DNA from: Occallatibacter savannae
GTDB taxonomy: Bacteria; Acidobacteriota; Terriglobia; Terriglobales; Acidobacteriaceae
DNA: 64,000 nt
NCBI RefSeq assembly: GCF_003131205.1
Contig: NZ_QFFY01000008.1
Location: forward strand, 1-64,000
Reading direction: 5' to 3'
Part shown: positions 43,166-50,788 of the stretch, one piece after another
Layout: each line of letters starts with the position of its first letter
Numbering within the stretch: position 1 is the first letter of the stretch
Made by a program: the position numbers and the translations under genes
The notes under the pieces: generated by a model
Told to the model about the DNA's origin: nothing
Seen by the model: only the letters and a program-made list of their open reading frames with translations
The model's database searches: none

Positions 43166-44632
43166 CTAAGAGCCCACGGGAAGCAGCCGGGCCGTTGTGA
43201 GGCGGCTTTGGATGGAGCCGAAGATGGCTGGAAGGCTCAGTTTCGTTCCAGGGCAGCTTGAAGAACTGTCCGCGTAGAAGTCGGACGGGGCCGTGGCCAT
43301 CTGCTGCATCTCAGAGCAGGCGGTGATCGCCGGAGTGTCTGTCGCGCAGGTTCCGCTTGTGCCGGCGTTGTAGGCGACGGTGAAAACGGTCGTATTGGGG
43401 ACGTTGTTGGAAACCCAATTGGCAGCGGTGATCGACTGATGGCACTCGTCGGTCGCGGATGGGTAAACGCCGGTGCTTGTAAGTTTGACTGAAGAGTCGA
43501 ACTGAGCGGCACTTGAAGTGGCATCGCCGTCGCTCAGAATGATCATAGCGTTCTTTGAATTGGCTACGGCTTGTCCCTGCGCGGCGAGTGAGGCACCGGC
43601 CGCGTAGATTGCGCCGGCAAGATAGGTTCCCTCGCCGCCTTTGGCCTGCATGCCTTTACAGCCTGATGCCGCGCCGGCGGCAATGGCAAGAGTGGAGCTG
43701 TTGTTGTAGGAGCCGCTCGAGCCGACGGTCTGGTTATTGGAACTCCAGTCGCTCATGTACCCGTTTGTGCCGCCGCTGGTGATCTGGTAACTCGGTGTGG
43801 TGCTGGTCCAGGCGGGATTGGTCCACGCTGCTCCGGGAGTGGGGGCGGTGTACGGCACGGGAGTTGGAGCGCTGCTGTTGCAGGTGGTGAACTGGCTGGC
43901 CTTGTTGGCGGGAATGTTGGGATAGGTGAAGATGCTGACACCATCGAAGCCTGTACAACTCCCGCTTGTACTGGTTGAAGTGCATGGTTGAAGACCCTTC
44001 AACAAGGTCTGCACTCCGAGCAGGGCGCATTGGATCTTTGTGGGATTCGACACTCCGCTGCCAGTGCAGCCGCCCGGATCCGCGGAGTTCATGGAGGCGG
44101 TGGTGTCGAGGACAATGGCGATGTTGTACTTTTGAGCGGCAGCGCCTGCCATGAGCGCACTGGACGCGGCAGACATGGTGAGACGAGGGATGCCGATCAA
44201 TCCACCGAAATATGTGGGAATGGTTACGGTCTGTGCGACCGTGATTGCGTTGGCTGTACCACCGGCGGCAACACAAGGCACACCATTGTTCTGCCCGGTT
44301 GTGGAGCAATAGACTTTGGGGTAGCCGCTCAGCATGGACGCGTTGGGAAGGAAGGACGGGTTGGCGTTCACTTTTCCTGGAACGGAACTGTACAGAGTCG
44401 CCTGATTGGTGACAGCGGTGGACGACTGCGTTGCGTCCGACATGAGCTGAACACCGGCCATCGCCGCGGCATCGCACGATTGCTGCAGCATGTGATAAGC
44501 GATGATGCCGCGTCCTGCGTCGATGACGAAGGCGGTGAAGCCACCGAACAAGATCAAGAGCACTGAGAACCAGGCAAGGATTTGACCGTCCTGGCGGTTT
44601 AGTATTCGCATCAATCTCGAGCAGAAGTTCAT
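43166..44632 (-). CDS. TadG-like pilus protein with a von Willebrand A domain
   Basis: 488 residues from the ATG at 44632 (GGAGGACTCC upstream). The N-terminus (NRQDGQILAWFSVLLILFGGFTAFVIDAGRGIIAY) is the Tad minor-pilin membrane helix. The vWA-type domain has a MIDAS-like NIAIVLDTTASMNSA and IILSDGD, with several large Ser/Thr-rich insertions and two or more disulfide-capable Cys pairs. Such proteins lie at the base or tip of Flp/Tad pili. The TadE-like gene precedes it by 38 bases on the same strand; no TadA/TadB motor is in the window. Confidence 0.8.
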   Translation of the reverse strand: MNFCSRLMRILNRQDGQILAWFSVLLILFGGFTAFVIDAGRGIIAYHMLQQSCDAAAMAGVQLMSDATQSSTAVTNQATLYSSVPGKVNANPSFLPNASMLSGYPKVYCSTTGQNNGVPCVAAGGTANAITVAQTVTIPTYFGGLIGIPRLTMSAASSALMAGAAAQKYNIAIVLDTTASMNSADPGGCTGSGVSNPTKIQCALLGVQTLLKGLQPCTSTSTSGSCTGFDGVSIFTYPNIPANKASQFTTCNSSAPTPVPYTAPTPGAAWTNPAWTSTTPSYQITSGGTNGYMSDWSSNNQTVGSSGSYNNSSTLAIAAGAASGCKGMQAKGGEGTYLAGAIYAAGASLAAQGQAVANSKNAMIILSDGDATSSAAQFDSSVKLTSTGVYPSATDECHQSITAANWVSNNVPNTTVFTVAYNAGTSGTCATDTPAITACSEMQQMATAPSDFYADSSSSCPGTKLSLPAIFGSIQSRLTTARLLPVGS

Positions 44633-44670
44633 TAATGGAGTCCTCCCGGGGTATGGACCTCTGGGCGAGA

Positions 44671-45231
44671 TCACTGAATGACTTCCGTAGTGGTGGCGTT
44701 GAGGTTCAAGGAATGATTGCTCCAGAACACAACGAAGGGCATGACCGGATGGTTTACGGAGACAGTGACGATGCCTCCACCGCTGCCCATGCTGGCGGTT
44801 CCACCGGTGGCGCAACCCGAACCTGATCCGAAGCCGGAGGTGCCGTTCGACGAAGTGTAGGTGGTGGCGGTGCCGGATGCGGTTGGCGTCAGGGTGATGG
44901 AATAGGAAAGCTGCGAAGCAGCTATTCCGGCGGCTGCGGCCTGGATCTGCGTCGCGGCCATTGCGCATGGATTGGTCGTGGTGCCGTTGCTGAAGTTGCC
45001 CTGATTGACCGCGAGGTAGCGTGCGCCCACAGCAGAGGCGTGCGACAAGAGCAGATAGTTGTTCAAAGCGATGCCAAAGGACGCCATCCCCGTGATGAGC
45101 ATGATCATGACGGGCACAACGAGCGCCATCTCGACGAGCGCGCCGCCATCAGAGTGGAAGACAAACTGATCTCGAAAAAGGCGAACTGCTGACTGGTTTG
45201 TAGACAAGATTCTTCTGAAGGCGTGAACCAT
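44671..45231 (-). CDS. TadE-like pilus assembly protein
   Basis: 186 residues from the ATG at 45231 (CAGGAG eleven bases upstream). It has the Tad signature membrane segment DGGALVEMALVVPVMIMLITGMASFGIALNNY (Glu near the helix start) and a Gly/Ser/Thr-rich, presumably extracytoplasmic C-terminus with several Cys. Paired with the TadG-like gene downstream; together they form a two-gene Tad unit. The upstream 305 bases contain no gene. Confidence 0.8.
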   Translation of the reverse strand: MVHAFRRILSTNQSAVRLFRDQFVFHSDGGALVEMALVVPVMIMLITGMASFGIALNNYLLLSHASAVGARYLAVNQGNFSNGTTTNPCAMAATQIQAAAAGIAASQLSYSITLTPTASGTATTYTSSNGTSGFGSGSGCATGGTASMGSGGGIVTVSVNHPVMPFVVFWSNHSLNLNATTTEVIQ

Positions 45232-45536
45232 GGTCAAACCTGCTCCTGATGAGTTGTTGTTCTGTAAATCGTTCCTGGGCTGCTCACCGCAGGTGGAGAG
45301 CACTGCCCTGCACAGCCATCGGAATCCTGTGGGGAAAAGACACGCCAACTCTTCTGCTCTTCGCACGTCGGGCAGTTTTCTATAAGAGGGATCAGGAGAG
45401 CCCTTTATTTACGGGTAGAAAGCCGGAGGGCTTTGAAAGCGGTCACTATAGTCACGCAAAAGGCTGGACCTGTGACCATCAACGCGGTGAATGCATCGAT
45501 CGCAAGCGGAGCCGAACAGGACGCGTCAACTTGCGC
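45232..45536. other. Intergenic region before the TadE-like gene
   Basis: No gene supported on either strand in these 305 bases. It contains the TadE-like gene ribosome binding site at its left end (minus strand) and presumably the promoter for the Tad pair. Confidence 0.4.
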
Positions 45537-46433
45537 TTATGTTTTTTGACTGTCGTTCAACTCGCTCCGCGGGAGTTGCGGCAGCTTCATGGCCGCAAGC
45601 TGGTATGCAGGAGCGCTCGCGTATGCCGCCGCAACGAAGAACCAGATGTACCACGTCAACGGAACGAGATTCTGTGTGAACAGTTCCTCACCCGCACCCC
45701 AGATCGCGGCGTCACCCGCCAGTGTCGCCATGATGGCAATGACGTACATGCCCCAGCATTTTGAAACGAGGCCGATTCCTATGCGATGGGCGGAGCGGCG
45801 GATGAGAACCGCCTCGACGAGCAGAAACCCAAGGATGGGATCGCTCATCCAGAGGATTGCTTGGGCAACGGAACGGCGCGGATACGCAGGGCCGAGATAT
45901 CTCTCGATATTTGCGGCTTCGCCCAGGGTGAAGAGGATGATGAGGCAGATCAGAACGATGTCTGCGCGCGTCAAGCCCCGCAGAATACCGAACTCACGCT
46001 GAATCGCGAGGACGCGACCGAGAGCGAAGGCCAGCAGCACCATCGCGATCGGTCCGCCGATGACTTCGCCGATTTCCGCAAGGCTTTGCGGAGGCGTCAA
46101 TCCGAGCACCAGCAGTGGAGACGCTGGAACTCTGGCAAAGCGCCAGTGATCGAGAAAGATCAAGGTGGCTGCGAGGAATCGAGCGGAGGATGTGAGGGTG
46201 ATGGTCGTCCAGACCATGCGCATGGGTTCGTCAACATCAAAGCCGGCGCGGCATTCAAACGCGAGATAGAATTCCGCGGCTGCTGTGACCAGGAAGAAGA
46301 GCGTACCTGGGATGACGAAATACCAGGTCAGGTATTGGTAGCTGCCGGTGATGAGGAAGTGGGCGTAGGCGATTGCGCCAAGGGCAACGTGGACGGCGCA
46401 ATACATCCATATCCATGAAACCGCACGCGGCAT
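45537..46433 (-). CDS. Seven-helix membrane protein of unknown function
   Basis: 298 residues. Around seven hydrophobic helices span the protein: WIWMYCAVHVALGAIAYAHF, YFVIPGTLFFLVTAAAEFYLAF, an I/V-rich pair in the middle (GPIAMVLLAFALGRVL, IVLICLIILFTLG), ILWMSDPILGFLLVEAVLI and WYIWFFVAAAYASAPAY. No domain I recognise. It begins 9 bases after the 110-residue gene and so forms the third gene of the ECF sigma operon. Confidence 0.75.
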   Translation of the reverse strand: MPRAVSWIWMYCAVHVALGAIAYAHFLITGSYQYLTWYFVIPGTLFFLVTAAAEFYLAFECRAGFDVDEPMRMVWTTITLTSSARFLAATLIFLDHWRFARVPASPLLVLGLTPPQSLAEIGEVIGGPIAMVLLAFALGRVLAIQREFGILRGLTRADIVLICLIILFTLGEAANIERYLGPAYPRRSVAQAILWMSDPILGFLLVEAVLIRRSAHRIGIGLVSKCWGMYVIAIMATLAGDAAIWGAGEELFTQNLVPLTWYIWFFVAAAYASAPAYQLAAMKLPQLPRSELNDSQKT

Positions 46434-46442
46434 GGGGCCAGC

Positions 46443-46775
46443 CTATTCGTCGTTCAGCACGCGCCGTGAGACTTCAACCATGGCTTTGCGGCCAAGGAAG
46501 GCCGTGAGCAAGGGCGTGGACTTCGCCAGGGAAAGGTCTTGTGTATTTTCAGACAACATCGTGCCCGCGTCGTCGCCAAGCAGACGCTTCAACCAGAAAA
46601 GCAGGCGCTGACGCAGCCGGGACTGCTCGGCGCTCGTCTCGCCAGATCCGGCTCCGAACCAGGCTTCACTCCAGGTCTGCATCTTCCGGGAGAGCTCATC
46701 GGCAACCAGATCCTGCACGGGAACTGCGGGAGAAAGGGCGAGGTCGGGCTTCGTGGGTAGCTTTCCGCGTTCCAT
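46443..46775 (-). CDS. Small protein coupled to the ECF sigma factor
   Basis: 110 residues. The ATG (46775-46773) overlaps the sigma factor stop (TGATG), so the pair is translationally coupled. The position fits an anti-sigma factor, but there is no membrane helix and no H-x3-C-x2-C zinc motif, the two usual hallmarks. The sequence is predicted mainly helical (LVADELSRKMQTWSEAWFG, RLRQRLLFWLKRLLG). It may be an atypical anti-sigma factor or another sigma partner; function unknown. Confidence 0.7.
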   Translation of the reverse strand: MERGKLPTKPDLALSPAVPVQDLVADELSRKMQTWSEAWFGAGSGETSAEQSRLRQRLLFWLKRLLGDDAGTMLSENTQDLSLAKSTPLLTAFLGRKAMVEVSRRVLNDE

Positions 46776-47290
46776 CAGCGACCGCCTTTCCGGCTAAGTG
46801 CAAGGCGCAGTTTCTTGCTTACACGGTGCAGGAGGGCGCCAACGGTTCCGGGTCGAATCGACATTGCATCTGCGATCTCGAAATAGTCAAGTCCCTCGGT
46901 TCGCAACTTGAGGCACTCGAACTCGCGGGGCGCCAGCATGGCCTTGAAGGCGCTTTCCCACTCGATGCTGCCGGTTTCGGGCTCAACGTGCGCGCCGCCC
47001 AGGGCGCCGTCAGTGAGCGCGACGCATGCCTGCACGGCAACGGATCGCACGGTCTCCACGATGTAGTTGTGCAGAACGCGATGCAGCCACGCTGAATTGT
47101 TGCGAATGGTTTCGCCCTGCATCCGGACCAGGAAGAAGCGCAGAAAGGTTTCCTGCACGGCATCCTGGGCGAGTCCCGGGTCCGAGGTAAGCCGGCGCGC
47201 GTAAGCGAGAAGCGCGGCCGAGTGCTCACGGTACGCTTCGAGGGCCTCCTGACGGAGCAGCTCGGTGCTGGCCTTTTGCTCTGGACTCAT
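46775..47290 (-). CDS. ECF-type RNA polymerase sigma factor
   Basis: 171 residues. Region 2 is clear (YREHSAALLAYARRLTSDPGLAQDAVQETFLRFF, then NSAWLHRVLHNYIVE) and region 4 carries the helix-turn-helix (LAPREFECLKLRTEGLDYFEIADAMSIRPGTVGALLHRVSKKLR). Extracytoplasmic-function sigma factors direct RNA polymerase to a small regulon under control of a cognate anti-sigma factor. It leads a three-gene operon with a small soluble protein and a seven-helix membrane protein. Confidence 0.9.
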   Translation of the reverse strand: MSPEQKASTELLRQEALEAYREHSAALLAYARRLTSDPGLAQDAVQETFLRFFLVRMQGETIRNNSAWLHRVLHNYIVETVRSVAVQACVALTDGALGGAHVEPETGSIEWESAFKAMLAPREFECLKLRTEGLDYFEIADAMSIRPGTVGALLHRVSKKLRLALSRKGGR

Positions 47291-47386
47291 CGGTGTGAGA
47301 CGAATGCTATATCAACATCGGAGCTCTGACAATTCCGCTCTTGGTGCGGGGTGGTTTGCTCGAGTCCCCGATCCCGACTTTTGTAT

Positions 47387-47420
47387 CCCACGTCTCCAAC
47401 GGAGGAAGACATGGGGTACC
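47387..47420. repeat. Hairpin repeat related to the 30.79-kb copy
   Basis: CCCACGTCTCC ... GGAGGAAGACATGGG forms an imperfect inverted repeat next to GGTACCCC, between the convergent-oriented flank of the M28 peptidase gene and the sigma factor start. Confidence 0.55.
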
Positions 47421-47432
47421 CCAAGACAGACG

Positions 47433-48827
47433 TCACTTTTTGGAGCTGGGGTCACCGCCGGGGTTCCACTGGGGGCGAAAGTCGCTTGCGGCGAGCCAGC
47501 GGACGGGTTCGATGAGGGACTGGATGGCGCGGGTCATGAAGGCGATGTCGAGGTGCTGCAGGTCGTCGTCGGGCCGGTGATAGGTGGGCGGGGTTCCCCA
47601 GCCGCCGGCGGTGTGCGCGACGACTCCCTGGAGGGCGAGGGCGTAGTTGTCAGAGCGTTCGAAGAAGTGCTGCTCGGGGTAGGGATCGGGACCGAGGAGA
47701 GCGCCGTGCTCCTTGAGGGTGGGGCCGAGATTGGAGCGCTCCCAGCCGGTGAGCATGAGAATGCCGGCGGGCATCTTGGGATCCTGGTTGCCGATCATTT
47801 CAAATTCGAGATTGGCGATGAGGTCGTGGAGCGGGACCGGCGGGTGCTTGCCGAAGTAGGTTGAGCCGAGCTCGCCGATTTCCTCGGCGCCATAGCAGAC
47901 GAAAAGGACGCTGCGGCGGAGGGGAGCGCCTGACGCGAGGGCGTGGGCCAGCTCGAGGACGGCGGTGGTTCCGGCGGCATCGTCATTGGCGCCGTTGTAG
48001 ATGGAGTCGCCGTCGACGGGGCGGCCGATGCCGAGGTGGTCAAGGTGTGCGCTCAGGAGGAGGGTTCCGGCGGAGGGGTCGGTGCCGGGGAGGTAGCCGA
48101 TGGCGTTGAAGGTCTGGCGGGGTTTGGCTTGTGGCGTGTCGTGCACAGAGACGACGATCTGCGCGCCGTCGGCGGCCGGGAGCTTGGATGCCGCATCGGT
48201 GTGAATGAGGATGATGGTCGGCGTTTTGCGCGGCGGGTCGTCGGCCAGGCGTACGCTGACGCGGGTTTCTCCGCCGACCATCTGCGGAAGAGCGCTGAGG
48301 GCGGGTGTTTCAGGGGCGAGGACGATGGCCGCGCCGGAACGGTAGAGGGCGGAGACGGCGGGCATGAGGCTTTTCGGATCGGCGGCGCCGGTGACGAGGA
48401 CCGCGGAGCCGGCGGGGATCTCGGCGCGGGGCGTCTGGGCCGCGGCGACGTGGACGAGTTTGGCGGAGGCGGAGGTTCCGGGCGAGGCGAAGAGGAAGAA
48501 GTCCTTGCCTTCTTCGAGGGTGGAGTCGCCGATCTGGAGGCTAGCGTGGCCGTCGAGTTTGGGTGCGACGATGTCGGCGGACTGCAGGTAGCCCTTCATG
48601 CCTGGAGCAGTTTTGAGGCCGTAGCTTTCGAATTCGGATGCGACGTAGGTGGCGGCGAGTTCTTCATCGCGAGTGGCGGAGCCGCGGCCGGCAAGCACGT
48701 CGCTGGAGAGGAAGTATTCGTGCGCGGTGACCCACTCGGGTTTCACGGTCCAGGTTTGCTGGGCGGGGGAAGGGAGGGACGCGGCGAGGAGGGTGAGGGG
48801 TGCGAGACAACGGAGGAGGATTTTCAA
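47433..48827 (-). CDS. Secreted M28 family peptidase (TTG start)
   Basis: 464 residues. CGGAGCCTGAACT precedes the TTG at 48827 with correct spacing and a signal peptide follows (KILLRCLAPLTLLAASLPSPAQQ). A PA-type domain precedes the M28 core. Zinc ligands are H and D in LLLSAHLDHLGI and YNGANDDAAGT, the EE pair in CYGAEEIGELGS, E in NLEFEMIGN and H near YHRPDDD. It resembles the peptidase at 25.1 kb in fold but differs in the middle. Role: periplasmic peptide or amino-sugar peptide hydrolysis. Confidence 0.88.
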   Translation of the reverse strand: MKILLRCLAPLTLLAASLPSPAQQTWTVKPEWVTAHEYFLSSDVLAGRGSATRDEELAATYVASEFESYGLKTAPGMKGYLQSADIVAPKLDGHASLQIGDSTLEEGKDFFLFASPGTSASAKLVHVAAAQTPRAEIPAGSAVLVTGAADPKSLMPAVSALYRSGAAIVLAPETPALSALPQMVGGETRVSVRLADDPPRKTPTIILIHTDAASKLPAADGAQIVVSVHDTPQAKPRQTFNAIGYLPGTDPSAGTLLLSAHLDHLGIGRPVDGDSIYNGANDDAAGTTAVLELAHALASGAPLRRSVLFVCYGAEEIGELGSTYFGKHPPVPLHDLIANLEFEMIGNQDPKMPAGILMLTGWERSNLGPTLKEHGALLGPDPYPEQHFFERSDNYALALQGVVAHTAGGWGTPPTYHRPDDDLQHLDIAFMTRAIQSLIEPVRWLAASDFRPQWNPGGDPSSKK

Positions 48828-49185
48828 AGTTCAGGCTCCGATACTTGCCAGTGAGTTGATGGTGTAAGAGAGAAGCAGATCCGCCGCTTACCACCCCCAG
48901 ACTGATGAAAACGTCCGGGGCCCCGTGCGCTCGGGATGGCAGCGTCAAGCGGGAGACTGGAAGTTAATGTAGCGCATTGTGTTCGTGCATGGATGGCTCG
49001 AGGTTCTTTGCATGGTTCAGAATAGGGCGGATTGGCGCCTCTTCAGATGGGCCGCGGTGTGCGTTTGAGCACACTTTTTGGTTGCGCGGCTCTGCTACCA
49101 TAGGGACGATTGCAGTTCCTGCCGTTTGAGCGCGCAGTGCCCGGCGGCCGAATTCCTTGAAAGTTCATAAGAAGGAGAATTTGCT
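48828..49185. other. Divergent intergenic region upstream of the aldolase
   Basis: No gene in these 358 bases. It must contain divergent promoters for the M28 peptidase and the aldolase. A GAAGGAGAATTTGCT ribosome binding site for the aldolase lies at its right end. I could not assign a clean -35/-10 pair. Confidence 0.4.
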
Positions 49186-50238
49186 ATGCCTTTAGTGTCC
49201 ATGCGGCAGCTCCTCGACGAGGCCGCCAAGGGCGGATACGGCGTCGGCGCATTCAACGTCAACGACATGGAACAGATCCAGGCCATCATGATGGCGGCGA
49301 AGGAGACGAATTCGCCGGTGATCGTGCAGGCCAGCCGCGGCGCGCGGCAGTTTGCGGAGGATCTGTATTTGTTCCGGCTGATCCAGGCGGCGGCGGAGCT
49401 GAATCCGGACATTCCGATCGCGATGCACCAGGATCATGGCAACAGCTTTGAGACCTGCAAGAGCGCGATTGCACTGGGCTACACGTCGGTGATGATGGAC
49501 GGCTCGCTGAAGGAAGACGGCAAAACTCCGTCGACGTTTGAAGAGAACGTGGAAGTGACGCGGCGCGTGGTGGACTACGCGCACGAGCGCGGCGTGACGG
49601 TGGAAGGCGAGATTGGCGTTCTGGGCGGCGTGGAAGACGGTCACGGCGCGGGCGGATCGGGTCTCGAACACATCACGGATCCCGACCAGGCGGTTGAGTT
49701 TGCGGAGCGCACCGGCGTTGACGCGCTGGCGATTGCGATTGGAACCAGCCACGGTGCCTACAAGTTCACGAAGAAGCCGGACGGATCGGTGCTGAAGATG
49801 GATGTGCTGATCGCGATCCACAAGCGGTTGCCGCACACGCACCTGGTGATGCACGGAAGCTCGTCAGTTCCCAAGGACCTGCAGGACATCGTGAACCAGT
49901 ACGGTGGAAAGCTGAAGGAGACGTGGGGCGTTCCGGTCGAAGAGATTCAGCTGGGCATCCGCAACGGCGTACGCAAGATCAATGTCGACACGGACAACCG
50001 GCTGGCGATCACGGGTGCGATCCGCAAGGTGTTCGCGGAGACGCCGGAGAAGTTCGATCCGCGCGACTATCTGAAGCCGGCGCGCGAGGCGATGAAGAAG
50101 GTCGTGGCTCTGCGCATGCAGCAGTTCGGGCAGGCGGGACACGGCCAGGACTACAAGCCGTTGCCGATCGAGAAGATGGCCGAGGGCTACAAGAGCGGCG
50201 CGCTCGATACGCGTCCGTCGGTGGCTGCGGGACGGTAA
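49186..50238 (+). CDS. fba: Class II fructose-bisphosphate aldolase
   Basis: 350 residues. Key parts of the zinc enzyme: start motif (GGYGVGAFNVNDMEQ), catalytic Asp and zinc His in AMHQDHGNS (H81, D83, H84), the glutamate region VEGEIGVLGG, zinc His in GTSHGAYK and in VMHGSSSVP, and the phosphate-binding GVRKINVDTDNR. It splits fructose 1,6-bisphosphate to dihydroxyacetone phosphate and glyceraldehyde 3-phosphate in glycolysis and gluconeogenesis. Strong ribosome binding site GAAGGAGAATTTGCT and a clear terminator mark it as a single-gene unit. Confidence 0.97.
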   Translation: MPLVSMRQLLDEAAKGGYGVGAFNVNDMEQIQAIMMAAKETNSPVIVQASRGARQFAEDLYLFRLIQAAAELNPDIPIAMHQDHGNSFETCKSAIALGYTSVMMDGSLKEDGKTPSTFEENVEVTRRVVDYAHERGVTVEGEIGVLGGVEDGHGAGGSGLEHITDPDQAVEFAERTGVDALAIAIGTSHGAYKFTKKPDGSVLKMDVLIAIHKRLPHTHLVMHGSSSVPKDLQDIVNQYGGKLKETWGVPVEEIQLGIRNGVRKINVDTDNRLAITGAIRKVFAETPEKFDPRDYLKPAREAMKKVVALRMQQFGQAGHGQDYKPLPIEKMAEGYKSGALDTRPSVAAGR

Positions 50239-50262
50239 GCTTCTACGAAGATGCAGGACAGG

Positions 50263-50295
50263 TGGCCGCTCCGAAATGGAGCGGCCATCGTTTTT
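50263..50295 (+). terminator. Rho-independent terminator of the aldolase gene
   Basis: A 10-bp stem (TGGCCGCTCC with GGAGCGGCCA, loop GAAAT) followed after three bases by TTTTT, 25 bases after the stop codon. Confidence 0.85.
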
Positions 50296-50362
50296 GCGGT
50301 TGGTAAAGTGCCGGGAGCCTGGTAGTTCGGGTTGGTTAATCTCACCGGTTCCCAAGTGCTAG

Positions 50363-50498
50363 GGCTTCGCTCAGTGCAGGCTCGGGGGCACCCGGAACAT
50401 GGAGCGGCGATTTTTGCGGGGGTCGCGAAACGATGGAACCCCGGTCCCCAAAAGCGAGCGACACTTCGGCTTCGCTCAGTGCAGGCTCGGGGGCACCC
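50363..50498. repeat. Direct repeat pair, 31 bases each
   Basis: Positions 50363-50393 and 50468-50498 are identical over 31 bases, beginning GGCTTCGCTCAGTGCAGG and ending GGGGGCACCC. They are 105 bases apart in the 550-base gap after the aldolase and carry the GGGGCACCC element of the wider intergenic repeat family. Confidence 0.8.
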
Positions 50499-50788
50499 AT
50501 CTGTTGAGCGGAAAAATGGTAACCGGGTGAAAGACGGGTGCATTTTTAACAATCGCGGTATTTCTTGAGAGATCAGATACTTCGGCTGTGGGGTCGGGGC
50601 CTAAGCGGGGTGGTTACCACAATGCGGCGTTTTAGATTGCTTCCTTTCTAAGAAGGAGCAGCATCAAAGGGTTTTGTATCCGTCCAATTCTTGTCGTCGA
50701 TTTCATGGGACGGATGTACATCGCAGGAACATACCTCGCCCCCCAGAGCGCCATCTGGTACATGCACGAGCCCTCAAGGCAGGCCCAA

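Larger units (their letters stand above)
50239..50788. other. Intergenic region after the aldolase
   Basis: Contains the aldolase terminator and the twin 31-base repeats. No gene is supported; short Arg/Pro-rich open frames are shadows of the repeats. The last bases lead into the phosphoesterase gene. Confidence 0.5.

Noticed and set aside
47943..48854. Plus-strand frame of 303 codons
   Set aside because: Antisense to the M28 peptidase gene and glycine-rich shadow.
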